NCBI RefSeq assembly: GCF_000308815.1
Contig: NZ_BAFX01000142.1
Location: 1 to 54,568 of the forward strand
DNA from: Nocardia concava NBRC 100430
GTDB taxonomy: Bacteria > Actinomycetota > Actinomycetes > Mycobacteriales > Mycobacteriaceae
Length of the DNA: 54,568 nt
Direction of reading: 5' to 3'
The translations under genes were made by a program, and so were the position numbers. The notes beneath the pieces were generated by a model. It saw nothing but the letters and a program-made list of their open reading frames with translations, was not told the origin of the DNA and did no database searches. Positions 23,175-37,041 of the stretch are shown here, in pieces (the stretch's first letter is position 1; the number at the start of each line of letters is the position of its first letter).

Positions 23175-24059
23175 CTATCGGGTTCCGCTCGGCAGCGAAG
23201 TGCTGAAGATCAGCTTCGCCTGAATGGATCCGTCGGCATTCTTATCGCCTTGCACCATAACGACTTCCCCGACGGCCAGATCAGCCACCTTGGTGCTGCC
23301 CAGCGAGATGACCTGGGTCTTGTCGTCGGTCTTCACCGTCACCTTGTCGCCGGTGAGCGAGGTGAGCGTGAGGGTCGAGCCGTCATTGTTGGCGATGGTG
23401 CCCATATTGGCGCCGAGCTCATCCAGGTCGCCGAGACCCGGAATGGTCGGCACCCCGCTGGGTAGTGGCACGGCGGAGGTGTTGCCCGGCAGCGGGTAGG
23501 CGGAGGTCTTGACGTTGCTCGGCGCGGAGGCGGAGTCCGACGAATCCTTGTTCCCCAGCAGGGTTCCCACCAGTACACCGACAATGGCGACCACGATCAC
23601 GGCCGCGATGCCCAGCGCCACCCACAGGGTCGTATTGCGCTTGGGCGGAGGCGGCGGCGGGTTCTGCGGGAATCCCGCGGGCTGATATCCGCCCGGTGTC
23701 CCGGGACCGCCGGGGCCGCCCGCGCCCGGATAGGCCGGAGCGCCATAGCTACTCGTCGGCTGATATCCCGGTTGATCCGGATAGGAGACGGTCGGTTCGT
23801 AGCCCCCGCCGGTCTCGTAGCTGCCCCAGTGCGTGTCGGCGGGCGGCAGGATCCGGGTGGCGTCCTGCCCGACGGGCTGCCCGAAGTAATCGGGCTGACC
23901 GGCGGGTACGGCTTCGGTGGGCCCGTAGGCAGAGCCCTCGGTGGGCCGGTAGGCGGAGCCGCTGTCCGAGCCGTGACCACCCGGCCCGGACTGCTCGGTC
24001 GGCCCACTCCCCTGGCCCGGTTCCGGCCGCCGCGACCACGGATCGCTCGGATTAGTCAT
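23175..24059 (-). CDS. DUF5666-type membrane protein with Pro/Gly-rich N-terminus
   Basis: A 294-residue protein. Residues 1-155 are a disordered Pro/Gly/Ser/Tyr region with repeated SAYGPTE/AYRPTE units. A membrane helix lies at about 158-182 (LWVALGIAAVIVVAIVGVLVGTLLG). A C-terminal extracytoplasmic beta domain at about 225-294 (MGTIANNDGSTLTLTSLTGDKVTVKTDDKTQV and AVGEVVMVQGDKNADGSIQA) is the DUF5666 OB-like fold. The role is unknown. ATG at 24059 is chosen; upstream in-frame codons to 24119 lack a ribosome site. It is downstream of clpB on the same strand but separated by a terminator and a REP-like element. Confidence 0.82.
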   Translation of the reverse strand: MTNPSDPWSRRPEPGQGSGPTEQSGPGGHGSDSGSAYRPTEGSAYGPTEAVPAGQPDYFGQPVGQDATRILPPADTHWGSYETGGGYEPTVSYPDQPGYQPTSSYGAPAYPGAGGPGGPGTPGGYQPAGFPQNPPPPPPKRNTTLWVALGIAAVIVVAIVGVLVGTLLGNKDSSDSASAPSNVKTSAYPLPGNTSAVPLPSGVPTIPGLGDLDELGANMGTIANNDGSTLTLTSLTGDKVTVKTDDKTQVISLGSTKVADLAVGEVVMVQGDKNADGSIQAKLIFSTSLPSGTR

Positions 24060-24127
24060 GGCCTCCAGGGTAGGCGGAGTACCCCGCCCGAGCCGCGAAC
24101 TCGACCGGACGGTTCCCAACCGGTCAC

Positions 24128-24192
24128 GTCATTCCGGCGTGCTTTTGGCCGGAATCCACGCTGGATCCCGGCCAAAAGCATGCCGGGATGAC
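24128..24192. repeat. REP-like palindromic element, copy 2
   Basis: A 65-base copy in the same orientation as copy 1, from GTCATTCCGGC to GCCGGGATGAC, with a shorter loop between the ATCCA/TGGAT arms. It abuts the clpB terminator and lies upstream of the DUF5666 gene. Confidence 0.85.
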
Positions 24193-24195
24193 GAA

Positions 24196-24222
24196 CGCCC
24201 CGCCCGAAGGTCGGGCGGGGCG
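24196..24222 (-). terminator. clpB terminator
   Basis: CGCCCCGCCCGA (24196-24207) and TCGGGCGGGGCG (24211-24222) form a perfect 12-bp GC stem with a 3-base loop, 13 bases after the clpB stop codon on the minus strand. Confidence 0.85.
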
Positions 24223-24235
24223 CTGTCGCATCGAA

Positions 24236-26791
<2,556 letters not shown>

Positions 26792-26834
26792 TGTCACCTT
26801 CCTACTAGTCGTTGCTCGGTACAACGCGCTAGAA

Positions 26835-26855
26835 GTTGAGTCTGTTCCGCTCAAG
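26835..26855 (-). promoter_or_regulatory. HAIR operator (HspR site) upstream of clpB
   Basis: GTTGAGT-N7-GCTCAAG differs from the HAIR consensus CTTGAGT-N7-ACTCAAG by one base in each arm and has the exact spacing. It lies 43 bases before the clpB GTG. The hspR gene itself is at 31958-32350. Confidence 0.88.
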
Positions 26856-26981
26856 TCTGACGTTTTTTCGTCGCCGGGTCCAGGGTCCAAGGGCCTTTCC
26901 TACGCTACGCGTACGATGGCCCCATTCGTTGACGCATAACCCCAGCTCATCCATGCCGGTTTCCGAATGAATGGAGCAGCA

Positions 26982-27959
26982 ATGCGCGCGATCGTCGTCC
27001 GAGAATTCGGCGGAAAGCCCGAGGCCGCCGATATGCCGGTCCCCGAGGTCGGCCCGGGCCAGGTGCAGATCCAGCTGGAGGCGGCGGGGGTCAACCCGTT
27101 CGACAAGCGGATCATCGACGGCTTCCTGGATGGCAAACTGCCCCATGACTTTCCGCTGATTCCCGGCACGGACGGCGCGGGGTCGATCAGCGCGGTGGGC
27201 GCGGGCGTGAACGACTTCGAGATCGGCGACCGGGTGGTGGGGAAGTTCCTGATTCCGCCGGTCGGGCACGGCACCTTCGCCGAGTACATCGTGGTGCCGC
27301 GCGAGAGCGCCATCGCCAAGCTGCCGGACGAGGTCACCGCCATTCGCGCGGCCGCGCTGCCGACGGCGGGCATCACGGCGCTGGATCTCATGCACGCGGC
27401 CGGGGTCAAGGGCGGGCAGAAGGTATTGATCGTCGGCGCGTCGGGCGGGGTCGGCTCGTATCTGGTCCAGCTGGGCGCGCTGGCCGGGGCGCATGTCCTG
27501 GCCACCGCGCGGCCCGACGACACCGATCGGATGATCCGGCTGGGCGCGACCGAGGTGGTGAACTACGGCCGCGTCACCGTCACCGATTCGCCCACACACG
27601 CCGAGGACTCGGAGCTGTCGGTGGCCGATTCGGTGCGGATGACCGATCCGGGCGGCATCGATGTGCTCTTCGATCTGGTCTCCCCGCCACCGGTGTTCGC
27701 CGACAACGCGAGCCTGGTCAAGCCGGGCGGCTGGGCCTTCTCCACCATCTGGTCCGCCGACGAGGCCGATCTGAAGGCCCGCGGCGTGCAGGGCGGCAAC
27801 CTCGAATCCTCCGGCGGCGCAGCCGAATTGCGGGAGCTGCTGCGCATGGTCGGGAACGGCGATCTGATGGTGCCGATCAGCAATATGCCGCCGCTGGCCG
27901 AGGCCGCGGAGGTGGTCGGCGCGCCCGGGGCGCGCGGCAAGACGGTGCTCGTGATCTGA
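26982..27959 (+). CDS. MDR-superfamily NADPH:quinone oxidoreductase-type enzyme
   Basis: A 325-residue zinc-independent medium-chain dehydrogenase. The N-terminal GroES-like domain contains AAGVNPFDKRIIDG and PGTDGAGSISAVG; the Rossmann domain has VLIVGASGGVGSYLVQLG near residue 150 (NADPH binding). Zinc-ligand residues of alcohol dehydrogenases are absent, which places it with quinone oxidoreductases and enoyl reductases. ATG at 26982 has GGAG at 26973-26976; an upstream ATG at 26967 is less well placed. It is divergent from clpB, so its promoter lies beside the HAIR box, and it may respond to the same repressor; that is inference. Confidence 0.88.
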   Translation: MRAIVVREFGGKPEAADMPVPEVGPGQVQIQLEAAGVNPFDKRIIDGFLDGKLPHDFPLIPGTDGAGSISAVGAGVNDFEIGDRVVGKFLIPPVGHGTFAEYIVVPRESAIAKLPDEVTAIRAAALPTAGITALDLMHAAGVKGGQKVLIVGASGGVGSYLVQLGALAGAHVLATARPDDTDRMIRLGATEVVNYGRVTVTDSPTHAEDSELSVADSVRMTDPGGIDVLFDLVSPPPVFADNASLVKPGGWAFSTIWSADEADLKARGVQGGNLESSGGAAELRELLRMVGNGDLMVPISNMPPLAEAAEVVGAPGARGKTVLVI

Positions 27960-28116
27960 GCCTCCGGCCCACGTCATTTGAACCTCGAGTTACACAAATC
28001 GATCGGCCGTCGGCTATATCCGTGCGACCACCGGGTTTTCAGGGATACTTGACCCGGAGGCTCGCCTGGCAGCAGGCGTTCCGGGGTTTGTTGCACAGGA
28101 AGGAAAGCTCGACGTC

Positions 28117-29277
28117 GTGGATGCGCGTTCGGCAGCGCTGGTCCGCGCAAACTTTCGGACAGTCGTCGAGGCCCCGAACGGGCCCGAACGGCTGATCAGC
28201 GCGTTCTACGGTCATCTTTTCGCGGAGATCCCCGCCCTGCGGGAACTGTTCCCCTCCGCCATGGACATGCAGCCCAAGCGGTTGGTCACGGCCATCCAAT
28301 TCGTGCTCGACAACTTGGAGGACTGGGATCGCGCGCAACGATTCCTGGAGCAACTCGCGCGCGACCACCGCAAGTACGGGGTGGAGGCGGCGCACTACGA
28401 CATCGCCGGCCGCGCCCTGCTCTCGGCCTTCCGCAGCTGGAACGGCGCGGCCAACTGGTCGCGGCCGCTGGAGGCGGGCTGGCGCGACATCACCATCCTG
28501 ATCTCGGCGTCCATGGCCATCGGGGCCAATTCCGATAAGTCGCAACCCTATTGGGAGGCGACCGTGGTCGGGCACCGGCGGGTGGTGGACGATCTGGCCA
28601 TCGTCCGGCTGCAGACCGACACCCCGATCCCGTACCAGGCCGGGCAGTACGTGCCCATCGCCATCCCGCAGCGGCCCAAGATGTGGCGCTACCTGTCCCC
28701 GGCGATTCCCACGAATCCCTACGGCGAGATCGAATTCCACGTGCGCAAGGTGCGCACCGGCTGGGTGAGCCCGGCCATCGTGAACGAGACCCAGGTCGGT
28801 GACCGGTGGATGATCGCGGCCCCGCTGGGCGGACTGCACGTAGACCTGAGCCGCCGCAAGGATGTGCTCATGATCGGCTCGGGCACCGGCATCGCGCCGC
28901 TGCGGGCACAGCTGATCGAGATGGGGCGGCGCGGCATCAATCCGCGCGTGCACCTGTTCATGGGCGGGCGCTACCCGTGCGATCTCTACGACGTGGAGAA
29001 CATGTGGCAGCTCTCGCAATCCAATCCGTGGCTCACCGTGGTCCCGGTCTGTGAGAACGAGACCAACCCGTGGTGGCATCCCTATCCGCCCGCGGAGACG
29101 CCGTTCGGCATGCACCGCCGGCTGATCGGCAATCTGGGCGCGGTGGTGGCCAGCTTCGGCGCGTGGGAAGACCGGCAGATCCAGATCGCCGGGTCGGCCC
29201 GGATGATCGCCGATACCAAGCGCGCGCTGCTCGCGGTGGGCACGCCGATGTCGGCGATAAGCTCGGATCCGGTGTAA
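28117..29277 (+). CDS. Flavohaemoglobin-like protein (globin plus FAD/NAD reductase; Rv0385-like)
   Basis: A 386-residue two-module protein. The globin module (about 1-140) keeps the B10-type Tyr in ISAFYGHLF and a candidate proximal His in LARDHRKYGVEAAHY. The reductase module (about 145-386) has an FAD motif written WRYLSPA instead of the canonical RxYS spacing and an NAD motif GSGTGIAPLRAQL. This matches Rv0385 and the so-called type II flavohaemoglobins, which depart from nitric-oxide dioxygenases of Hmp type; redox of D-lactate or quinones has been proposed for that group. The start is GTG at 28117 after an AGGAAGGAAAG tract. A reductase-only gene follows in tandem, and a paralogue converges from 31448. 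Confidence 0.88.
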   Translation: MDARSAALVRANFRTVVEAPNGPERLISAFYGHLFAEIPALRELFPSAMDMQPKRLVTAIQFVLDNLEDWDRAQRFLEQLARDHRKYGVEAAHYDIAGRALLSAFRSWNGAANWSRPLEAGWRDITILISASMAIGANSDKSQPYWEATVVGHRRVVDDLAIVRLQTDTPIPYQAGQYVPIAIPQRPKMWRYLSPAIPTNPYGEIEFHVRKVRTGWVSPAIVNETQVGDRWMIAAPLGGLHVDLSRRKDVLMIGSGTGIAPLRAQLIEMGRRGINPRVHLFMGGRYPCDLYDVENMWQLSQSNPWLTVVPVCENETNPWWHPYPPAETPFGMHRRLIGNLGAVVASFGAWEDRQIQIAGSARMIADTKRALLAVGTPMSAISSDPV

Positions 29278-29291
29278 GGATCGCAGACCCC

Positions 29292-29364
29292 GTCATTCCG
29301 GCGTGCTTTTGGCCGGAATCCACCACGCCGGAGTGGATCCCGGCCAAAAACATGCCGGGATGAC
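29292..29364. repeat. REP-like palindromic element, copy 3
   Basis: A 73-base copy in the orientation of copies 1 and 2, occupying nearly all of the gap between the flavohaemoglobin stop (29277) and the reductase start. Its last bases include an ATG (29360) in frame with the downstream gene. Confidence 0.85.
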
Positions 29365-29383
29365 AAGAGAGCAGGAGTTGGCG

Positions 29384-30169
29384 TTGAGTATCGGCCCCGA
29401 GGAAACCGGCGCATTGCCACTGGGCGAGCAGACGGAGTGGACGGCGACCGTGGTCGGCGCGCACCGGCTGCGCGAGGACACCACCGTGGTCCGGTTGATC
29501 GGCGAGTTCGTGCCGTTCGCGGCGGGCCAGTCGGTGGAGGTGCGCACGCCGCAGCATCCGAATCTGGTGCGGCGCATGTACTGCGCGCTGCCGCCGTCGC
29601 TGGACGGCAAGCTGGAATTCCATGTGCGCACGGTGCCCGGCGGCTGGTGCAGCGGGGCGATCGTGTCCGATTCGCATCCGGGTGACGAATGGCGGATCAG
29701 CGCGCCCGCGGGCTGGCTGGCGGTGGAGCCCGAGGCCACCGATGTGGTCATGCTCGCCGACGGCGTCGGCCTCGCGCCGCTGCGCGCACTGCTGCTGGAT
29801 CTCTCCCGCCGGGAAGAGCCCCCGCGCACCCACCTGTTCGTGGGCGGCCGCTTCCCCCGCGACCTCTACGCCACGGACATGCTGTTCCTGCTGGCCAATG
29901 AATTGCCCTGGCTCACGGTGATTCCCGTGGTGCAGGACGAGCACGATCCGGACCGCGTCGACGACTGGTACGAGCAGTGCCGCGTCGATATCGGCTTCCG
30001 CCCGGAGGAGATGATGCCGGGCACCATCGCCGACATTCCCGAACGCTTCGGGCCGCTGGACCACCACCAGATCCTGGTCTGCGGCGGAGCCGCCATGGTC
30101 CGCAACACCATCGACCAACTGGTCGCCATCGGCGCACCGGCGGAAGCCATTCGCTACGAAGGGTTTTAG
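29384..30169 (+). CDS. Globin-less FAD/NAD-binding reductase module, degenerate
   Basis: A 261-residue protein matching only the reductase half of the neighbouring flavohaemoglobins. The FAD-binding motif is altered (RRMYCALPP, no RxYS) and the nucleotide motif is ADGVGLAPLRALL, lacking the first Gly. Conserved HLFVGGRFPRDLYATDMLFLL and the C-terminal ILVCGGAAMVRNT remain, so the fold is probably intact while cofactor binding may be weak. TTG at 29384 is chosen for AGGAG at 29373-29377; ATG at 29360 inside the REP-like repeat would add eight residues. It may partner the upstream protein or be a decaying duplicate. Confidence 0.78.
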   Translation: MSIGPEETGALPLGEQTEWTATVVGAHRLREDTTVVRLIGEFVPFAAGQSVEVRTPQHPNLVRRMYCALPPSLDGKLEFHVRTVPGGWCSGAIVSDSHPGDEWRISAPAGWLAVEPEATDVVMLADGVGLAPLRALLLDLSRREEPPRTHLFVGGRFPRDLYATDMLFLLANELPWLTVIPVVQDEHDPDRVDDWYEQCRVDIGFRPEEMMPGTIADIPERFGPLDHHQILVCGGAAMVRNTIDQLVAIGAPAEAIRYEGF

Positions 30170-30173
30170 CTCT

Positions 30174-30188
30174 GTCGTCCCGGCGTGC
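30174..30188. repeat. Partial REP-like left arm
   Basis: GTCGTCCCGGCGTGC duplicates the left end of the REP-like element just before copy 4. It suggests a nested insertion or a truncated older copy. Confidence 0.5.
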
Positions 30189-30193
30189 CCATC

Positions 30194-30267
30194 GTCATCC
30201 CGGCGTGCTTTTGGCCGGGATCCATAGCGGCCGGGGTGGATTCCGGCCAAAAGCATGCCGGAATGAC
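30194..30267. repeat. REP-like palindromic element, copy 4 (inverted)
   Basis: A 74-base copy in which the CCCGG-type arm comes first and the TTCCGG-type arm last, the reverse of copies 1-3. It lies between the convergent stops at 30169 and 30279. Confidence 0.85.
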
Positions 30268-30278
30268 GGGGCGGGGGC

Positions 30279-31448
30279 TCAGAACAAGGGGTCGTGGCGG
30301 ATGTTCTGGGTGGGTGTGCCAGCGGCCATGAGGCGGAACTTGGTGGTCTGCACCATGGAGGGCGCGCCGACGATCTGGACGTCCCGGTCGTCCCAGGAGC
30401 CGTAGCCCGCCACGATCTTGCCGATCTGGCCGACCACGCGCGGCTGCAGGCCCGGAAGTTCCTGGGGCTCATCGGAATTGTCGAAATGCCACCACGGGTT
30501 CTCGGTGGATTCGGTGACCGGGTGCACGGTGAGCCACTTGTTGGCGCAGGCCAGCTGGCTCAGCACCTCGAGATCGTAGAGGTCGCACGGGTAGTGCCCG
30601 CCGACGAAGAGGTCCACCTTGGGATTGGAGCGGCGGGTGGTCATGGCCATCAGCTGCGCGCGCAGCGGGGCGATGCCGGTGCCGCAGCCGACCATGAGCA
30701 GCTTGCGGCGGGTATTGCGGGGCACGCCGAGACCGCCCAGCGGCGAACCGATCAGCCACTGCTCGCCGACGCGGGTGTGGCCCACCATGGCGGGGCTGAC
30801 CCAGCCGCCGGTGACGCCGCGGATGTGGAATTCCAACTCGCCGTTGCCATTCGCCGGGATTGCGGGCGAGAGGTACCGCCACATGCGCGGGCGCGACGGG
30901 ATCTGCACGCTCATGTACTGCCCGGCCGCGTACTGCATGGGCTGGTCCAGCCGCAGCCGCACCACGGCCAGATTGCGCAGCACTTCCCGGTGTTCGATGA
31001 CGGTGCCGGTCCATACCGGCGGGGTGGTCTCCTGATCGGCCGCGCCGATCATGGTGCCCGCGATGACGCCGATGCCCTCGTCCCAGGCGCGGGCGATCTC
31101 GTCGGTCCAGATCTCGGTGCCGGCGTAGGCCTCGAGCGCGCACTTGAGCGATTTCCCCACGGCCTCATAGTGTTCGGCGACCACGCCGTACTTACGGTGA
31201 TCGCGCCCGAGCTGGGCCAGGAAGGGCAGCAGCCGGTCGGGTTCCTCGAGCCGGTCCACCACGTAGGCGATGGCCTTCACCAGTCGGTCGCGCTGGGCAT
31301 CGAGGGCGGCGGGGAAGAAATCACGAACCTGGGGGTACTCGGTGAAGAGGATGGCGTAGAACGACCGGGCGAGCTTCTCGGGGCCACCATCCTCCGCAGC
31401 AACCGCCTTGAACGTTGTTCTTATCAATGCGACGGTCCGCGAATCCAT
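30279..31448 (-). CDS. Flavohaemoglobin-like protein, paralogue of the 28117 gene
   Basis: A 389-residue protein with a globin module (about 1-145) keeping KLARSFYAILF and GRDHRKYGVVAEHY, and a reductase module with MWRYLSPAIPANGNGELEFH and VGCGTGIAPLRAQL. It is plainly paralogous to the gene at 28117 (shared DHRKYGV, WRYLSPAIP, CDLYD and NPWWH) but on the opposite strand, so the cluster arose by inverted duplication or rearrangement. A C-terminal segment (VGQIGKIVAGYGSWDDRDVQIVGAPSMVQ) completes the reductase. ATG at 31448 is the start. The long upstream region to 31909 holds its promoter. Confidence 0.88.
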   Translation of the reverse strand: MDSRTVALIRTTFKAVAAEDGGPEKLARSFYAILFTEYPQVRDFFPAALDAQRDRLVKAIAYVVDRLEEPDRLLPFLAQLGRDHRKYGVVAEHYEAVGKSLKCALEAYAGTEIWTDEIARAWDEGIGVIAGTMIGAADQETTPPVWTGTVIEHREVLRNLAVVRLRLDQPMQYAAGQYMSVQIPSRPRMWRYLSPAIPANGNGELEFHIRGVTGGWVSPAMVGHTRVGEQWLIGSPLGGLGVPRNTRRKLLMVGCGTGIAPLRAQLMAMTTRRSNPKVDLFVGGHYPCDLYDLEVLSQLACANKWLTVHPVTESTENPWWHFDNSDEPQELPGLQPRVVGQIGKIVAGYGSWDDRDVQIVGAPSMVQTTKFRLMAAGTPTQNIRHDPLF

Positions 31449-31909
31449 TTGTGTCACAACCCCATTTCGCAATCGAACACAGGCGTGACCGGCGAGTGAA
31501 GTGCAGCGGGACACTCGACAGCAGCCGTTGCTCAGCAAGTGTAAGCGAGGTTAGCCAGCAACGGAACGGGACGTTTCAATAACACGCCCTTTTATCCTCG
31601 AAAACGTGAACGTTGCGGGGTATCTGAGCCGAAAACAGACTGCTCAACTGGAAAACGCCGAGCGACACGGGGTTTCATCCACCGATCTTGGCTGATCCGT
31701 TTTGCAAGACTCAGGAAAGTAGCGATCCCGCCGCAACCGCGCATGCATCGAATTCCCCTGCAGCATACGGACAAAACTCATGATCGGCATTAATTGATAA
31801 CCTACCGGTCTGTTTGTCATTAACCAGCACAAAGAACTTCGCTAAAAACACAGTCCCCTACAGCAACTCAGCACATTGCCCGCAACAATCGCAACATGGC
31901 GAATAGCAG
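31449..31909. other. Long gene-free stretch upstream of the second flavohaemoglobin gene
   Basis: About 460 bases without a credible gene, visibly richer in A and T than the rest (for example 31780-31870). Short open frames of about 60 codons on the minus strand lack ribosome sites and family resemblance. It probably carries the promoter of the gene at 31448 and marks the junction between two blocks whose order differs from M. tuberculosis. I see no tRNA, phage or transposase remnant. Confidence 0.6.
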
Positions 31910-31939
31910 AAGGCGGTGCCCCGATCGGGGCACCGCCTT
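31910..31939 (-). terminator. Terminator of the dnaK-grpE-dnaJ-hspR operon
   Basis: A perfect 30-base palindrome (arm AAGGCGGTGCCCCGA) lies 19 bases after the hspR stop on the minus strand. As DNA it is fully symmetric, so it could stop transcription from either side. Confidence 0.88.
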
Positions 31940-31957
31940 CCGTACTCGCTTGCCCTG

Positions 31958-32349
31958 CTACGACTTACGCCGGTTTCGGGGCTGCCAGACCACGAGCGCG
32001 GTGCTGGGCTGGGGTGTCAGATGGGCGGGCCGGTACCCGGCCCGCAGCCTTTCCACCTCGGCGGTCAGCTCCGAAACCCGCTGCTGCAGATCCTCCACCT
32101 GGTTGGTGAGTTCGATGATCCGTTTGATGCCCGCCAGGTTCACGCCCTCGTCCTGGGACAGGCGCTGCACCTCGCGGAGCAGCTCCACATCCCGATCGGA
32201 GTAGCGCCGGCCGCCGCCCGAAGTGCGTTGCGGCGAAACCAGACCCAGCCGGTCATAGGTACGCAGCGTCTGGGCGTGCATGCCCGCCAGCTGCGCGGCC
32301 ACCGAGATCAGGAAGTACTGCGCCTCGGTCTTCTTCGGATCGGAACTCA

Positions 32350-32350
<1 letters not shown>
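31958..32350 (-). CDS. hspR: Heat-shock repressor HspR (MerR family)
   Basis: A 130-residue MerR-type repressor. The winged helix is YFLISVAAQLAGMHAQTLRTYDRLGLVSPQRTSGGGRRYSDRDVELL (about 12-58), followed by a coiled-coil dimerisation helix (LTNQVEDLQQRVSELTAEVERL) and a basic tail. HspR binds HAIR boxes and represses dnaK and clpB, with DnaK as co-repressor in related actinobacteria. The ATG at 32350 overlaps the dnaJ stop (TGATG), so it is the coupled last gene of the operon it controls, forming a feedback loop. HAIR sites occur at 26835-26855 and 36164-36184. Confidence 0.96.
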
Positions 32351-33531
<1,181 letters not shown>

Positions 33532-33585
33532 CGGGCATCTCCTCCTTTCTGTGTCGTCGATGACGCCGAAGGCGTCTGTAGGTTG

Positions 33586-34214
33586 TTAATCAGTGCCAGC
33601 GGCATCGGTGCCAGCGTTCGTCTGATCCGGCTGTCCTGCAGCCAGATCCGCGACACCGTCGGTGACGCCGACCAGCGCGTGCCGCAGCACGCGATCGCCG
33701 AAGCGGTAGCCCTTGCGCATCACCATGCCCAGCACCGGGTCGGCGCCGCTGCCCTCGTGCTGCACGGCCTCGTGCAGGGTCGGATCGAAAGGCTCACCCT
33801 CCGAACCGAATTCCTCGAGACCCTGCTTCTGCAGGGCGGTGACCAGCTTGTCCGCGACCGATTTGAGCGGCCCGTTGTCGAGGTCACCGTGGGCGCGGGC
33901 CCGGTCGAGATCGTCGAGTACCGGGAGCAATTCGCTCACGATCTGCGCCTTGGCATTGTCGATGGTGGCCTTGCGGTCACGCTCGACCCGGCGGCGGTAG
34001 TTGGCGTACTCCGCCGTCAGGCGCTGCAGATCGGCTGTGCGCTCGGCCAATTCGGCCGTGATCGCGTCGGCGAGGGCGTCCTCGCTCGCCTCGGGCGCAC
34101 CCTCGGCCCCCGAGGCCGCGGCGTCATCCGCCGCGGCCTCGAAGACCTCACCCGTAGCCGCGAAGCGTCCCTCGAACTCAGCCGGATCGATGGTTGGTTC
34201 CGGGTTCTGGTTCG

Positions 34215-34218
<4 letters not shown>
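33586..34218 (-). CDS. grpE: Nucleotide exchange factor GrpE
   Basis: A 210-residue exchange factor that releases ADP from DnaK. A disordered acidic N-terminus (about 1-55) precedes the long coiled coil (TAELAERTADLQRLTAEYANYRRRVERD) and the four-helix/beta-wing head with DDLDRARAHGD, PLHEAVQ-type stretch (FDPTLHEAVQHEG) and VMRKGYRFGDRVLRHALVGV. GTG at 34218 overlaps the dnaK stop (GTGA), coupling the two. A short Thr/Ala/Asp tail follows the core. Confidence 0.97.
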
Positions 34219-36053
<1,835 letters not shown>

Positions 36054-36109
36054 GGTGTTCCTCCTTGTAGACGTATCACGAGTGCAGTGAGCACTTCATC
36101 TCAGTGACA

Positions 36110-36130
36110 ACTGAGCGTGGTCGGCTCAAT
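36110..36130 (-). promoter_or_regulatory. Degenerate HAIR-like site upstream of dnaK
   Basis: ACTGAGC-N7-GCTCAAT has the HAIR spacing but only about four consensus bases in the first arm. It lies 57 bases before the dnaK ATG and could be a weak second HspR site. Confidence 0.45.
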
Positions 36131-36163
36131 CCTGCACCCGTATCCGACGGCGCGCAACCTGAA

Positions 36164-36184
36164 CTTGAGTCCAACTCGCTCAAC
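36164..36184 (-). promoter_or_regulatory. HAIR operator (HspR site) upstream of dnaK
   Basis: CTTGAGT-N7-GCTCAAC has a perfect first arm, exact spacing and two changes in the second arm. It lies about 110 bases before the dnaK ATG, in the 212-base gap to the DUF1707 gene. Confidence 0.88.
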
Positions 36185-36265
36185 CTTGCTGACCCACTCA
36201 ACTGGAGGCGCACGTCATCTATTCCCCGCCTCACAAAAAAATTCTCGAGCGCGGTTCGCGCGGGC

Positions 36266-37036
36266 TCAGCTGGGCGGGTAGATCGCCGTCGGCTCGCCCT
36301 TGGCGGTGACGGTCAGATAGCCGCTGCGGCCCTCGTCCGCGACGTAGACGCTGACCACCGGATTGCCGTCGGGCCCGTGGGCGATCTCGACATGGCTGAT
36401 CCGGCCGTTCTGCAGGCCCAGCGTCTGCGGCGCACCGGCCAGCAAGGCGGCCAGTTTCGGAACGTCCAGGCTCGTCAGATCGACGGTGTCCTGACCCTGG
36501 GAGCGAGCGATGTCGCCACTCGAATGGAAGGTTCCGTCGTAGCGGATGTAGTCGTCCCGGCTCGCGGAACTGTCCTTGCGCCGCTGCACCAGCACGTACT
36601 CGGGATAGAGCAGCACCTGATCGGCCTTGCTGTCGCCGAAGTGGTCCTGGTACGCCTCGACGAAACCGGCCAGCCCCTGACCCGTGGTCGGGTCGGGGAG
36701 CGCGGGTTTCGGTGCGGCCGTGCGGGCGACACAGCCCGCGAACGCGCCCAGCACGGCCGCGGCCAGCACGATGACGGCGGCCACCCGCAGCCGGGTCGAC
36801 GGGCCGCGCCGATTCGCCCGCACCACGGGCGAATTCACCAGGTTGGCCGGGATCTGCAGATCGTCGAGCACGGCGTCGAGTTCCCCGAAGGTCTTGGCCG
36901 CCATGGCCTTCGCGGTCCGCTGCGTGTGTTCGGCCGCGGTGAGCTCGCCCGCCGCGTGGGCGGCATCGAGCAGGGTGCAGGCGTCCACGCGATCGGTGTC
37001 GCGGGCCCGAATCCCCTGGGAGCGTGCGTCAGCCAT
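36266..37036 (-). CDS. DUF1707 (SHOCT-like) membrane protein, one DUF1707 module
   Basis: A 256-residue protein. The N-terminal DUF1707 module (about 8-62: IRARDTDRVDACTLLDAAHAAGELTAAEH, TFGELDAVLDDL) is a small helical domain shared by many actinobacterial membrane proteins. A membrane helix at about 83-105 (LRVAAVIVLAAAVLGAFAG) ends with a cysteine (GCV). The external part (about 110-256) is a conserved beta-rich domain shared with the next gene (AYQDHFGDSKADQVLLYPEYVLVQRR). Function is unknown. ATG at 37036 follows the upstream gene by five bases; the two form an operon divergent from nothing, reading toward dnaK. Confidence 0.82.
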   Translation of the reverse strand: MADARSQGIRARDTDRVDACTLLDAAHAAGELTAAEHTQRTAKAMAAKTFGELDAVLDDLQIPANLVNSPVVRANRRGPSTRLRVAAVIVLAAAVLGAFAGCVARTAAPKPALPDPTTGQGLAGFVEAYQDHFGDSKADQVLLYPEYVLVQRRKDSSASRDDYIRYDGTFHSSGDIARSQGQDTVDLTSLDVPKLAALLAGAPQTLGLQNGRISHVEIAHGPDGNPVVSVYVADEGRSGYLTVTAKGEPTAIYPPS

Positions 37037-37041
37037 CTCGC

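Noticed and set aside
31592..31832. Two short minus-strand frames of about 60 codons
   Set aside because: No ribosome site, no recognisable domain and Cys/Arg/Met composition unlike neighbouring genes; treated as non-coding.
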